Assembly: GCA_022798335.1 (NCBI GenBank)
Contig: JAAWMH010000016.1
Coordinates: forward strand, 1-35,455
Direction: 5' to 3'
DNA: 35,455 nt
From: Clostridia bacterium
Lineage (GTDB): Bacteria > Bacillota > Clostridia > TANB77 > CAG-508
Every line of letters starts with the position of its first letter. Within the stretch, counting starts at the first letter, position 1. The notes beneath the pieces were generated by a model, which ran no database searches, was not told where the DNA came from, and was given only the letters and a program-made list of their open reading frames with translations. Positions 10,854-22,099 of the stretch are shown one piece after another. The translations under genes were made by a program, and so were the position numbers.

Positions 10854-11858
10854 ATGGAAGAAGAAAGACTAATTAGTCCAGAATTAGAAGATTTACAAGA
10901 AGAGAGAATGGAAAATTCTTTAAGACCAAAAACATTAGATGAATATATTGGACAAGATAAAGTAAAAGAAAATATGAAAGTTTATATAGAAGCTGCTAAA
11001 AAAAGAGGCGAACCATTAGATCATATTTTATTGTATGGTCCACCAGGACTTGGAAAAACAACACTTTCTAATATTATTTCTAATGAAATGAATGCAAATA
11101 TTAAAATAACTTCAGGACCAGCTATTGAAAAACCAGGAGATTTAGCAGCACTTTTAACAAATCTTTCAGAGTTTGATGTGTTATTTATTGATGAAATACA
11201 TAGATTAAATAAAAGTGTAGAAGAGATACTATATCCTGCATTAGAAGACTATACATTAGATATTATGATTGGAAAAGGACCAAGTGCAAGGTCTATTAGG
11301 TTAGATTTACCTAAATTTACTTTAATAGGAGCAACAACTAGAGCAGGAGCACTTGCTACTCCATTACGAGATCGTTTTGGAATTGTACATCATTTAGAAC
11401 TATATCAAACAAAAGATTTAACAACCATTGTAAAAAGGTCAGCTAAAATTTTAGAATTAGAAATAGATGAAGAATCAGCTATAGAAATTGCAAGACGTTC
11501 AAGAGGAACACCAAGAATTGCAAATAGACTATTAAAAAGAGTAAGAGACTATGCAGCAGTATTAGGAGATGGAAACATCGATATTAAAATTGCAAAAACA
11601 GCACTAGGAAGATTAGAAATAGATGAATTAGGACTAGATGATATTGACCGAAAAATATTAGAGACAATGATTATTAAATATCAAGGAAGACCAGTAGGAA
11701 TAGAAACAATTGCAACAACAATAGGAGAAGAAGCAGAAACAGTAGAAGATGTATATGAACCATATTTAATACAAATAGGTTTTATAGCAAGAACTGTTAG
11801 AGGAAGAGTAGCCATGCCAGCAGCATATGCACATATGGGAATAGAAATGTCAGTTTAG
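10854..11858 (+). CDS. ruvB: Holliday junction branch migration helicase RuvB
   Basis: [53 protein letters not shown]; intact, no CGG. Confidence 0.96.
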   Translation: MEEERLISPELEDLQEERMENSLRPKTLDEYIGQDKVKENMKVYIEAAKKRGEPLDHILLYGPPGLGKTTLSNIISNEMNANIKITSGPAIEKPGDLAALLTNLSEFDVLFIDEIHRLNKSVEEILYPALEDYTLDIMIGKGPSARSIRLDLPKFTLIGATTRAGALATPLRDRFGIVHHLELYQTKDLTTIVKRSAKILELEIDEESAIEIARRSRGTPRIANRLLKRVRDYAAVLGDGNIDIKIAKTALGRLEIDELGLDDIDRKILETMIIKYQGRPVGIETIATTIGEEAETVEDVYEPYLIQIGFIARTVRGRVAMPAAYAHMGIEMSV

Positions 11859-11911
11859 GGACGTTCCTTAAATGACCCAAAATGTCAGTTTGGGGACATA
11901 CGTTAAAAAAA
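11847..11911 (+). repeat. REP-like repeat, two copies of AATGTCAGTTT(A/G)GGGAC, overlapping the ruvB stop
   Basis: aatgtcagtttagggacgttcc ... aatgtcagtttggggacata. Confidence 0.6.
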
Positions 11912-11924
11912 GGAGGGTGAAAAC

Positions 11925-12491
11925 ATGAAACTTTTAATGCATACTTGTTGCGCACCATGTAGTGTGTATTGTATAGATAGCTTAAGAAAAGAAAAAATAG
12001 AGCCAACACTTTATTGGTACAATCCCAATATTCACCCATATACAGAATATAAAGCAAGAAGAGATTGTTTAAAAGACTATAGCATGCAAATGAATGTAAA
12101 TGCTATTTTTGAAGAAGACTATGGATTAGATGAATTTTGTAAAAATGTAATAAGTAATTTAGAAAATAGGTGTAGTAATTATTGCTATAGGGTTCGTTTA
12201 GAACAAACTGCTAAATATGCAAAAGAGCATGGATATGATACTATTACAACAACGCTTTTTGTAAGCCCTTATCAGAAACACGATGAATTAAAACAAATAA
12301 TAGAAGAGATTGCTAGTAAATATAATTTGAATTTTTTATATAGAGATTTTCGTGTAGGCTTTAGAGAGGGGCAAGCAAAAGCAAGGCAAATAGGATTATA
12401 TATGCAAAAATATTGTGGTTGCATTTTTTCTGAGGAAGAAAGGTATCGTAAACAAATTGATAAGGAAAAAATAAAAATTGACGAATATTGA
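11925..12491 (+). CDS. queH: Epoxyqueuosine reductase QueH family
   Basis: MKLLMHTCCAPCSVYCIDSL..., YNPNIHPYTEYKARRD, CxxC motifs. Confidence 0.88.
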   Translation: MKLLMHTCCAPCSVYCIDSLRKEKIEPTLYWYNPNIHPYTEYKARRDCLKDYSMQMNVNAIFEEDYGLDEFCKNVISNLENRCSNYCYRVRLEQTAKYAKEHGYDTITTTLFVSPYQKHDELKQIIEEIASKYNLNFLYRDFRVGFREGQAKARQIGLYMQKYCGCIFSEEERYRKQIDKEKIKIDEY

Positions 12492-12542
12492 CAAAATATT
12501 TAACATACCATATAATAGTGCAAGAAAATAAAAAGGGGGAAA

Positions 12543-12848
12543 ATGAAAATGGGAATTGCAGCACTAATTTTAGGAATTATATCTATTATAGTAGGATTTA
12601 TTCCATTATGTGGAGCAATAGCATTATTGCCAGCAATAATTGGATTAATTTTAGGAATTGTAGATGTAATTGGAAAAAGTAAAAAAGGAGAACCAAAAGG
12701 TATATCAATTGCAGGTTTAGTATTATCTGCTATTGCAATAGCTGTTATTACTTTTTGGGTATTTGTTTTTGGAGTAGCAGCAAGTGAAATGGATTTAAAT
12801 GAATTAAATGACATTGTAAGCAATAGCTACTACTATAACAACTTTTAA
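12543..12848 (+). CDS. Small DUF4190-like membrane protein
   Basis: Gly/Ala/Ile-rich hydrophobic repeats (AALILGIISIIVGFIPLCG...GISIAGLVLSAIAI). Confidence 0.6.
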   Translation: MKMGIAALILGIISIIVGFIPLCGAIALLPAIIGLILGIVDVIGKSKKGEPKGISIAGLVLSAIAIAVITFWVFVFGVAASEMDLNELNDIVSNSYYYNNF

Positions 12849-12851
12849 TTA

Positions 12852-13265
12852 ATGAAAAAGATAATTAGTTTTATAAAAAAGAATTATATATATGTAAATA
12901 TTACATTTTTGTTATTAACCATATATATAATTCTTTTTCCAATGATAACAATTCCTATCAAAAACATTTTTCCAGCCTTTGGAGAATGTACTTATCTAAG
13001 AGTAACTGGTAAACCATGCCCTTTATGTGGCGGAACAAGATATATTCAAAATTTACCGAAAGCCTTTACAGATATTACTTATTTAGTTCACCCTTTTGGT
13101 GTTATTATGATATTTGTACTAGGTGAAGCCATTTTTAGAATATATAATTTAATAACAAAAAATAAAGAAAAATCAGAAAAGTATGTAAAAGTAGATTTAA
13201 ATATTCATCTAATAACATTTACTTGTTTTACAATATATGAAATAGTGTTTATTATGATAAATTAA
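12852..13265 (+). CDS. DUF2752-like membrane protein
   Basis: GKPCPLCGGTRYIQNL motif and TM segments; GGC GGA is an out-of-frame CGG. Confidence 0.65.
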   Translation: MKKIISFIKKNYIYVNITFLLLTIYIILFPMITIPIKNIFPAFGECTYLRVTGKPCPLCGGTRYIQNLPKAFTDITYLVHPFGVIMIFVLGEAIFRIYNLITKNKEKSEKYVKVDLNIHLITFTCFTIYEIVFIMIN

Positions 13266-13334
13266 AAGAAAAAAGGATATAATTAAGCTAAGGAGGATAT
13301 GCTAAGTGGATTTTTAGCTTAGTATAAAAGAAAA

Positions 13335-16042
13335 ATGAAACAAATAGTTCTAATTGATGGAAATAGTATTTTGAATAGAGCCTTTTATGGAATTATGGGG
13401 TCTAAAATGTTAACTACAAAAGACCGGAAAATATACTAATGCAGTATATGGCTTTTTAGCTATTTTATTTAAAGTATTAGAAGATATACAACCAGAATAT
13501 TTAATGGTGGCATTTGATTTAAAGGCTCCAACTGCAAGACATAAAATGTATGAAGGCTATAAAGCCAACAGAAAAGGAATGCCAAATGAACTTGCAGAGC
13601 AAATGCCTATTTTAAAAGATATTTTGCAGGCGATGAATATTACAATTATTGAAAAAGAAGGCTATGAAGCAGATGATATTTTAGGAACTATAGCAAAAAG
13701 AGCAGAAAAAGAAAAATTAGAAGTTACCATTGTATCAGGAGATAGAGATACTTTTCAATTAACTTCTAATCATATTAAAGTACGTATTCCTCATACAAAA
13801 GTAGGAAAAACAGAAGTAGATATTTTTGATGAAGCTGCTGTAAAAGAAAAATATGGGGTTAGCCCAAAAGAATTAATAGAAGTAAAAGGTTTAATGGGAG
13901 ATACCTCAGATAATATTCCAGGAGTGCCAGGAATAGGAGAAAAAACAGCTTTAGAATTGATAAAAAAGTATCATAGTATTGAAAAATTGTATGAAGCAAT
14001 AGAAAAAAATAAAGATGATTTAAAACCAAAAACAAAAGAAAAATTAGTAGAAAATAAAGAATTAGCAGAACTTTCTAGAACATTAGGAACTATTAATATA
14101 CAAGTTCCAATACAAGAGAAAATAGAGGATTTAGAAAAGAAAGAATGGCAGAAAGAAGCGGTTTTTTCAAAATTTAAAGAACTAAATTTTAATCGTTTTA
14201 TAGAAAGATTTCATCTACAAGAAGAAGGGGCAAAAGAAGAAAAAAATATACATGATTTATTCGAAATTGTTACAATTTCTGAAGAAAATAAAGAAGTATT
14301 AACACAAATAAAACAAGCAAAACAATGTATTTATTATTTAGCAAAAGAAAAAGAAGAAAGTAGTAATATTATTCAAAAAGTAATTAAGGCAATATACTTA
14401 TATCATAATAAAAAAGTATATGAAATAAAGATAGAAAAGAATGGTTGGAATGATTTACTAAAAGAAATTTTAGAAGATGAGCAAATTCAAAAATATGGAT
14501 ATCATTTAAGTGAAGATTATGTATTATTTAAACAAGCAGGAATCAACTTACAAGGGATATATTTTGATGCAGAAATTGCAGCGTATGATTTAAATCCATC
14601 TAATAGTAAGTATCCGTTAGAAGAATTAGCAAGCCAATATGTAAAGATAGATATAGCACATTATTTAGAAGCATTTGGAGGAAATGTTAATCAAAATACT
14701 CAAATAACTTTGTTTCAAACACAAGATAATATGGAAGTGCAAAAACACCAAAATGCTATTTTTGCTTATATTATTGGAAAATTGCAGGAAGTAATGCTAA
14801 AGGAATTAGAAGAAAATGACACCATAGAACTATTTCAAAATATTGAAATGCCACTTGTAAAAGTTTTAGGAGATATGCAGTATGAAGGAATTTATGTAGA
14901 TAAAGAAGAACTAATAAACTATGGCAATAAATTAAAAGAAGAAATAGAAAATTTAAAACAAGAAATTTATAAGTTATGTGAAGAAGAATTTAATATCAAT
15001 TCAACACAGCAATTAGGAATTATTTTGTTTGAAAAATTGAAACTTCCTGTTTACAAAAAAACAAAAACGGGATATTCAACAGATGTAGACATTTTAGAAA
15101 AATTAAGACCAGAACACCCTGTTATTGAAAAAATATTAGAATATCGTGGATTAGTAAAGTTAAATTCTACTTATATAGAAGGATTGTTACCATATATCAA
15201 TAAAGAAACGCATAAAATACATTCATATTTTCATCAAACTATTACAGCAACAGGGCGTATTAGTTCAACAGAGCCAAACCTGCAAAATATTCCAACAAGA
15301 CAAGAACAAGGAAAGCAAATAAGAAAAGCATTTAAAGCAAAAGAAGGAAATATTTTTATAGATGCAGATTATTCACAAATAGAATTAAGAATTTTAGCTC
15401 ATATATCTGGAGATGAAAATATGAGGCAGGCTTTTTGGAATGAAGAAGATATTCATAAGCAAGTAGCTTCTAAGGTGTTCGAAGTTCCATTAAATGAAGT
15501 AACAAAAGAACAAAGAGGAGCAGCAAAAGCAGTTAATTTTGGGATTGTTTATGGAATTAGTGGTTTTGGGCTAGCAGAGCAACTAAAAATAAGTCGTAAA
15601 AAAGCAGAAGGCTATATACAGCAATATTTAAACAAGTATAATGGTGTTAAGAAGTTTATGGATGACATTGTGGAAGAAGCAAAAGAAAAAGGCTATGTAG
15701 AGACATTATTCCACCGCAGAAGATATATACCAGAACTTTCTTCTAACAATTATATGGTAAGGCAGTTTCGGCTCTAGAGCAGCAATGAATACACCAATAC
15801 AAGGAACAGCAGCAGATATTATGAAAATTGCTATGATAAAAGTATTTGAAAACTTGCAAAAAGAAAATTTGCATGCTAAAATTATTTTACAAATTCATGA
15901 TGAATTATTGATAGAATGTAAAAAAGAAGAAAAGGAAAAAGTAAAACAAATTTTAAAAGAGAGTATGGAACAGGCTATGAAATTAGAAGTTCCATTAGAA
16001 GTAGAAATGTCAGAAGCTACTAATTGGTATGAAGTAAAATAA
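13335..16042 (+). CDS. polA: DNA polymerase I (needs two +1 frameshifts)
   Basis: ATG 13335 MKQIVLIDGNSILNRAFYGIMGSKMLTTKD|GKYTNAVYGFLAILF... and ...NNYMVRQF|GSRAAMNTPIQGTAADIMK...LQIHDELLIEC; three ORF fragments in perfect order. Confidence 0.95.
13425..13428 (+). other. Putative +1 recoding site 6: GAC CGGA (Gly)
   Basis: Zero frame stops at AAA ATA TAC TAA; +1 gives DGKYTNAVYGF. Confidence 0.8.
15769..15772 (+). other. Putative +1 recoding site 7: TTT CGGC (Gly)
   Basis: Zero frame reads CGG CTC TAG; +1 gives QFGSRAAMNTPIQGTAAD. Confidence 0.8.
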
Positions 16043-16075
16043 AAACAAAAGAAAATTAAAGGAGAGAAAAGAAGA

Positions 16076-16648
16076 TTGCCTAAATTATTGAAAAACATAT
16101 TGATAATTCTTATTATTTTCGCAATATTATATATTATTAGTTTTCATGTCTTTGATGTGAAAACTATCATTATGCAAAAAATATACCCACAAAAGTATAA
16201 AGAGTATGTAAACTATTATGCAGAGAAATATGAGGTAGACCCATTGCTGATTTATGCAATCATAAAAGCAGAAAGTAATTTTAATCCAGAGGCACATTCT
16301 AAAAGTGATGCAAGAGGTTTAATGCAACTTATGGAAAATACAGCAATAGAAGTAGCAAATCAAATAGAAGTAAAAGAAGTACAAGTAGAAGATTTATATA
16401 CTCCACAAACGAATATTCAAATAGGAACTTGTTATTTTGCAAATCTTGTAAAACAATATCATAACATAGGAATAGCACTAGCTGCCTATAATGCAGGAAT
16501 GGGAAGGGTAAATAACTGGATAGAGAAAGGAATTATCAAGGAAGACGGCTCAGATTTAGAAAATATACCATACCAAGAAACAAACATGTATGTAAGAAAA
16601 ATATTAAATGACTATCAAATTTATCAGGAATTATATGAAAAAGAATAA
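16076..16648 (+). CDS. Soluble lytic murein transglycosylase-like (SLT domain), TTG start
   Basis: YAEKYEVDPLLIYAIIKAESNFNPEAHSKSDARGLMQLM, AAYNAGMGRVNNW. Confidence 0.9.
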   Translation: MPKLLKNILIILIIFAILYIISFHVFDVKTIIMQKIYPQKYKEYVNYYAEKYEVDPLLIYAIIKAESNFNPEAHSKSDARGLMQLMENTAIEVANQIEVKEVQVEDLYTPQTNIQIGTCYFANLVKQYHNIGIALAAYNAGMGRVNNWIEKGIIKEDGSDLENIPYQETNMYVRKILNDYQIYQELYEKE

Positions 16649-16767
16649 CTTGAAGAGTGCAAGAAAATATGCTATAATATTGATTACATAATGTTAAGGG
16701 CTTAATTTTACAACTTTTATAAGGCCATTTTAACTTTATGAATAAAAGTCAAAAGGGAGATAACTTT

Positions 16768-16881
16768 ATGCGTGAAAAAATGGAAAAGTTAAAGGCATTG
16801 AGGAAAAAGCTAAAGAAGGCTATTTCTTCATTAGAAACGGAACTTTTGCTTGCACACCTTGGCATCAAAAGTTGTAGATAA
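16768..16881 (+). CDS. Possible 37-aa basic helical peptide
   Basis: MREKMEKLKALRKKLKKAISSLETELLLAHLGIKSCR*, RBS aaaaggga upstream and terminator downstream. Confidence 0.4.
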   Translation: MREKMEKLKALRKKLKKAISSLETELLLAHLGIKSCR

Positions 16882-16882
16882 A

Positions 16883-16919
16883 AGAGGCATTTCTGTTTTG
16901 CGGAAATGCCTCTTTTTCT
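16883..16919. terminator. Hairpin terminator
   Basis: AAGAGGCATTTCtgttttgcgGAAATGCCTCTTTTT. Confidence 0.8.
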
Positions 16920-16923
16920 AATC

Positions 16924-18068
16924 CTATTCTGGAATAATAGGATCAATAATAGAATACTTTCGAACATAGTCTTTATTACTTTTAACAACAGTACTTCTAT
17001 TTTTCTTTAATAAATCAATTAAATGGTATACATCAATCCAAATTTGGTTAGTACCTTCTTTTTGTACTTCATCAAAAATAAGTTGCATGCCAAAATGCAA
17101 ATGGGGAACATTGATATTATTTGTATCTTCTTTTGTGCTATAGCCAGTCATACCAAGGTAGCCAATAACGTCACCAGCTTGAACAACTTTGCCTTCATAA
17201 ATATTTTCAGCATAGGGGTGCCCTTTTCGCAAATGAGCATAATAGTAGTAACGTTTTTTATCAAAACTACGAATACCTACTCTCCAGCCACCATATTGAT
17301 TCCAACCGAACAGCTTCTATAATGCCGAGATTCTACAGCAATAACAGGGGTTCCAATACTACCCATTAAGTCATTTCCTAAATGTAAACGCTTATAGCCA
17401 TAAGACCTAGAATTACCAAAGTCATTATAATGAGAATAACTATAATTTTGTGCAAGGGGATGAAATGCTTTAAAACCATAAATAGTAGTAAAAGGAAGTG
17501 TTGCTTCATTAGAACTAGTAGTATTTTTATTTGGTTTTTGAACTTCATATTTACCAATAAATTCAGAAAGTACAGTACTATAACCCTCATAGTAATAAGA
17601 ATAAAGTTTCATATCTTTTGTAATGGTTTCCATTGTTTCACCACTTTTTAATCTAGTTATTAGTTTATCTAAATCTACTTGTTTAAATTTCTTAAAGTCG
17701 TTTCCATATTTACAAGCAAGATAAGAAATAAGTTCTATCCAATTATATTTGATAGCCTCATTTTTAGTATGAGAATTAATATCTAAAGTAGCAGTTTTTA
17801 AAAGTACATCATAAGTTGGATTAAATTCAAACCATTTAATATAGTTATTTTCTTTATTTTCTGAAGTCATATTTTCTTCGATAGAAGCTTTATTTTCTAA
17901 AATATGATTATTTTGCTCTTTTATGAAAGCCTGTATAGTTAAAGAAAGCGCAGAAGAATTAGTCTTTTTAAAAAATAAAAAATAACAAGAAATAGAACAT
18001 AACAAAATGCTCAAAATAATACTAAAAACAATGAGTACTTTAGATAATTTAATACATGAAATCCACAA
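16924..18068 (-). CDS. M23-family metallopeptidase (SpoIIQ/LytM-like), needs two +1 frameshifts 18 nt apart
   Basis: ...GTPVIAVES|GIIEAV|GWNQYGGWRVGIRSFDKKRYYYYAHLRKGHPYAENIYEGKVVQAGDVIGYLGMTGYS...VPHLHFGM; N-terminal TM. Confidence 0.88.
17305..17308 (-). other. Putative +1 recoding site 9: GTT CGGT (Gly)
   Basis: In frame after site 8; skipping C enters the frame of ORF 16924-17232 with no intervening stop. Confidence 0.8.
17324..17327 (-). other. Putative +1 recoding site 8: TCT CGGC (Gly)
   Basis: In frame with ORF 17277-18068 (codon 248). Confidence 0.8.
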
Positions 18069-18203
18069 AATGCTTCACCTAATTTATCATATTATGCAAA
18101 TAGCAATTTTATAACAAGTAGAAAAAACTTTTTGTTTTCTATTTATTTTTTTTATAGTTTTATATATAATGTGAATAGATTAAATAAAAAGGTGGAATAA
18201 AAA

Positions 18204-20884
<2,681 letters not shown>

Positions 20885-20992
20885 TTAAATACGCCCAAGA
20901 AAAGTAATGAAAAAGAAAATACTTAGTTAGCACAATTTTGTACTAACTAAGTATTTTTATATACCAAATTATTTCTTAAAACACAAAAAAAA

Positions 20993-21292
20993 TTAGTTTT
21001 TAGGAAAGTAGTGAGAAATGGTATCTCCAACTTCTTCAGGAGAGCGTATACCATTTAGTACCATATCTCGGATGACTAAAATCCAATAATAAGAAACTTT
21101 TACACCCCGATCTGAAAGAAAGTGTAAAATTGCAACATCTTCCCAACGAAATAGTTGATTATCCATATCGTCTTCACAAAATGCAATTGCATCAGGAGGA
21201 GAGTTTTTATACTCTTGGTAAGCACGCTCTAGTCCATCAACTCCAAATTCTCTAGGGTACAACATAAAATGCCGAATGTCAATTTGCTTCAT
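20993..21292 (-). CDS. Hypothetical protein (orphan)
   Basis: 99-aa ORF with RBS-like aaaggatgaac upstream; contains two in-frame CGG with no compensating shift. Confidence 0.55.
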   Translation of the reverse strand: MKQIDIRHFMLYPREFGVDGLERAYQEYKNSPPDAIAFCEDDMDNQLFRWEDVAILHFLSDRGVKVSYYWILVIRDMVLNGIRSPEEVGDTISHYFPKN

Positions 21293-21418
21293 GATAGTTC
21301 ATCCTTTCCATAAAGTTAAAATTTAGGTTACTAAAAAAGCTATTGCTTTTGGAATTTATTTATTATATTATAAAATAAACTAAAAGGCAAGAAGAAAGAA
21401 CAAATAAGAGGAGGAAAA

Positions 21419-21664
21419 ATGGACGGAAAATATAATTTTGAGGAATTAAATAAAAATTTAGAAGAAGGATACCAAATTTATTTTACTTATGTGCGTAATC
21501 GCTATTTACTATTTAAAACTTCTGAAAATTGCTATACACAAAAGCTATTAACAGTACACGACAAAAATCCTCAGCCAAGACAAAGTGTAATTACTTTAAA
21601 AAGGGTAAGAGAGATGTTTCCACATATGGAACAAATTGAGTATAAAACAGGGATAGCAGAATAA
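21419..21664 (+). CDS. Hypothetical small protein
   Basis: 81-aa ORF with RBS aagaggagg upstream. Confidence 0.55.
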   Translation: MDGKYNFEELNKNLEEGYQIYFTYVRNRYLLFKTSENCYTQKLLTVHDKNPQPRQSVITLKRVREMFPHMEQIEYKTGIAE

Positions 21665-21677
21665 TAAAACATCAGTT

Positions 21678-21706
21678 TTGACTTTTGACAAGAAATATGT
21701 TATAAT
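21678..21706 (+). promoter_or_regulatory. Sigma-A-type promoter
   Basis: TTGACT-17 bp-TATAAT. Confidence 0.65.
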
Positions 21707-21738
21707 TAAGTATACCTAAATTTGAAAGGGGTACTAAC

Positions 21739-22044
21739 ATGAAAAACAATATCAACGTCATCGAAAAAGCTCAGATCGACCGGCTGAACGAGAGACTGAA
21801 AGCCTTCGGCTATACCGTCGGCGGCGGCTCCTACGACTGGGACAACAAAACGTGGAGCATCGGCATCAACGCGGGCTATAACCCTCACTACAGCAGGGAC
21901 GAGGTCGCAGAGGCACTGATGCAGACACTGGGCGAAGGGCGCATCATCCTGGATGGCAGGCTCTTCACTTTGCAGGAACTGCGCGATCGCGAAAAGAGGG
22001 TTCGGCGGCTGCGCAGGGAGCGGATGAAAGAAGCACTGGCATAA
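21739..22044 (+). CDS. Hypothetical GC-rich ORF (compositionally foreign)
   Basis: 101 aa, RBS gaaagggg, strikingly GC-rich in an AT-rich context; four in-frame CGG codons (21781, 22003, 22006, 22021). Confidence 0.6.
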   Translation: MKNNINVIEKAQIDRLNERLKAFGYTVGGGSYDWDNKTWSIGINAGYNPHYSRDEVAEALMQTLGEGRIILDGRLFTLQELRDREKRVRRLRRERMKEALA

Positions 22045-22055
22045 TTGCCAGCCCC

Positions 22056-22099
22056 AAAGAACCTCCTCTACTTTAACGAGCAGAGGAGGTTCTTTTTAT
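22056..22099. terminator. Strong hairpin terminator overlapping the rqcH 3' end
   Basis: AAAGAACCTCCTCT...AGAGGAGGTTCTTTTT. Confidence 0.85.

Noticed and set aside
402-17327. Interpreting the frameshifts as sequencing/assembly error
   Set aside because: Not fully excluded without reads. However, the errors would have to fall only before Gly codons in phase, never at CGG across codon boundaries, never in homopolymers, and twice within ~20 nt in one gene. Kept as the main alternative to test.
402-17327. Simple CGG reassignment (e.g. to Trp or Gln as in other lineages)
   Set aside because: A three-base reassignment would not fix the frame. In all nine cases downstream homology is in the +1 frame.
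17023-17651. + strand ORFs inside the M23 gene (17023-17322, 17430-17651)
   Set aside because: Antisense shadow ORFs of AT-rich coding DNA; the minus-strand peptidase explains the region.
111-18068. Interpreting the split genes as pseudogenes
   Set aside because: They include normally essential or near-essential genes (tyrS, polA, tagO), all fragments are collinear with intact domains, and every disruption is the same C-before-GGN event. Random decay would give mixed indels and stops.
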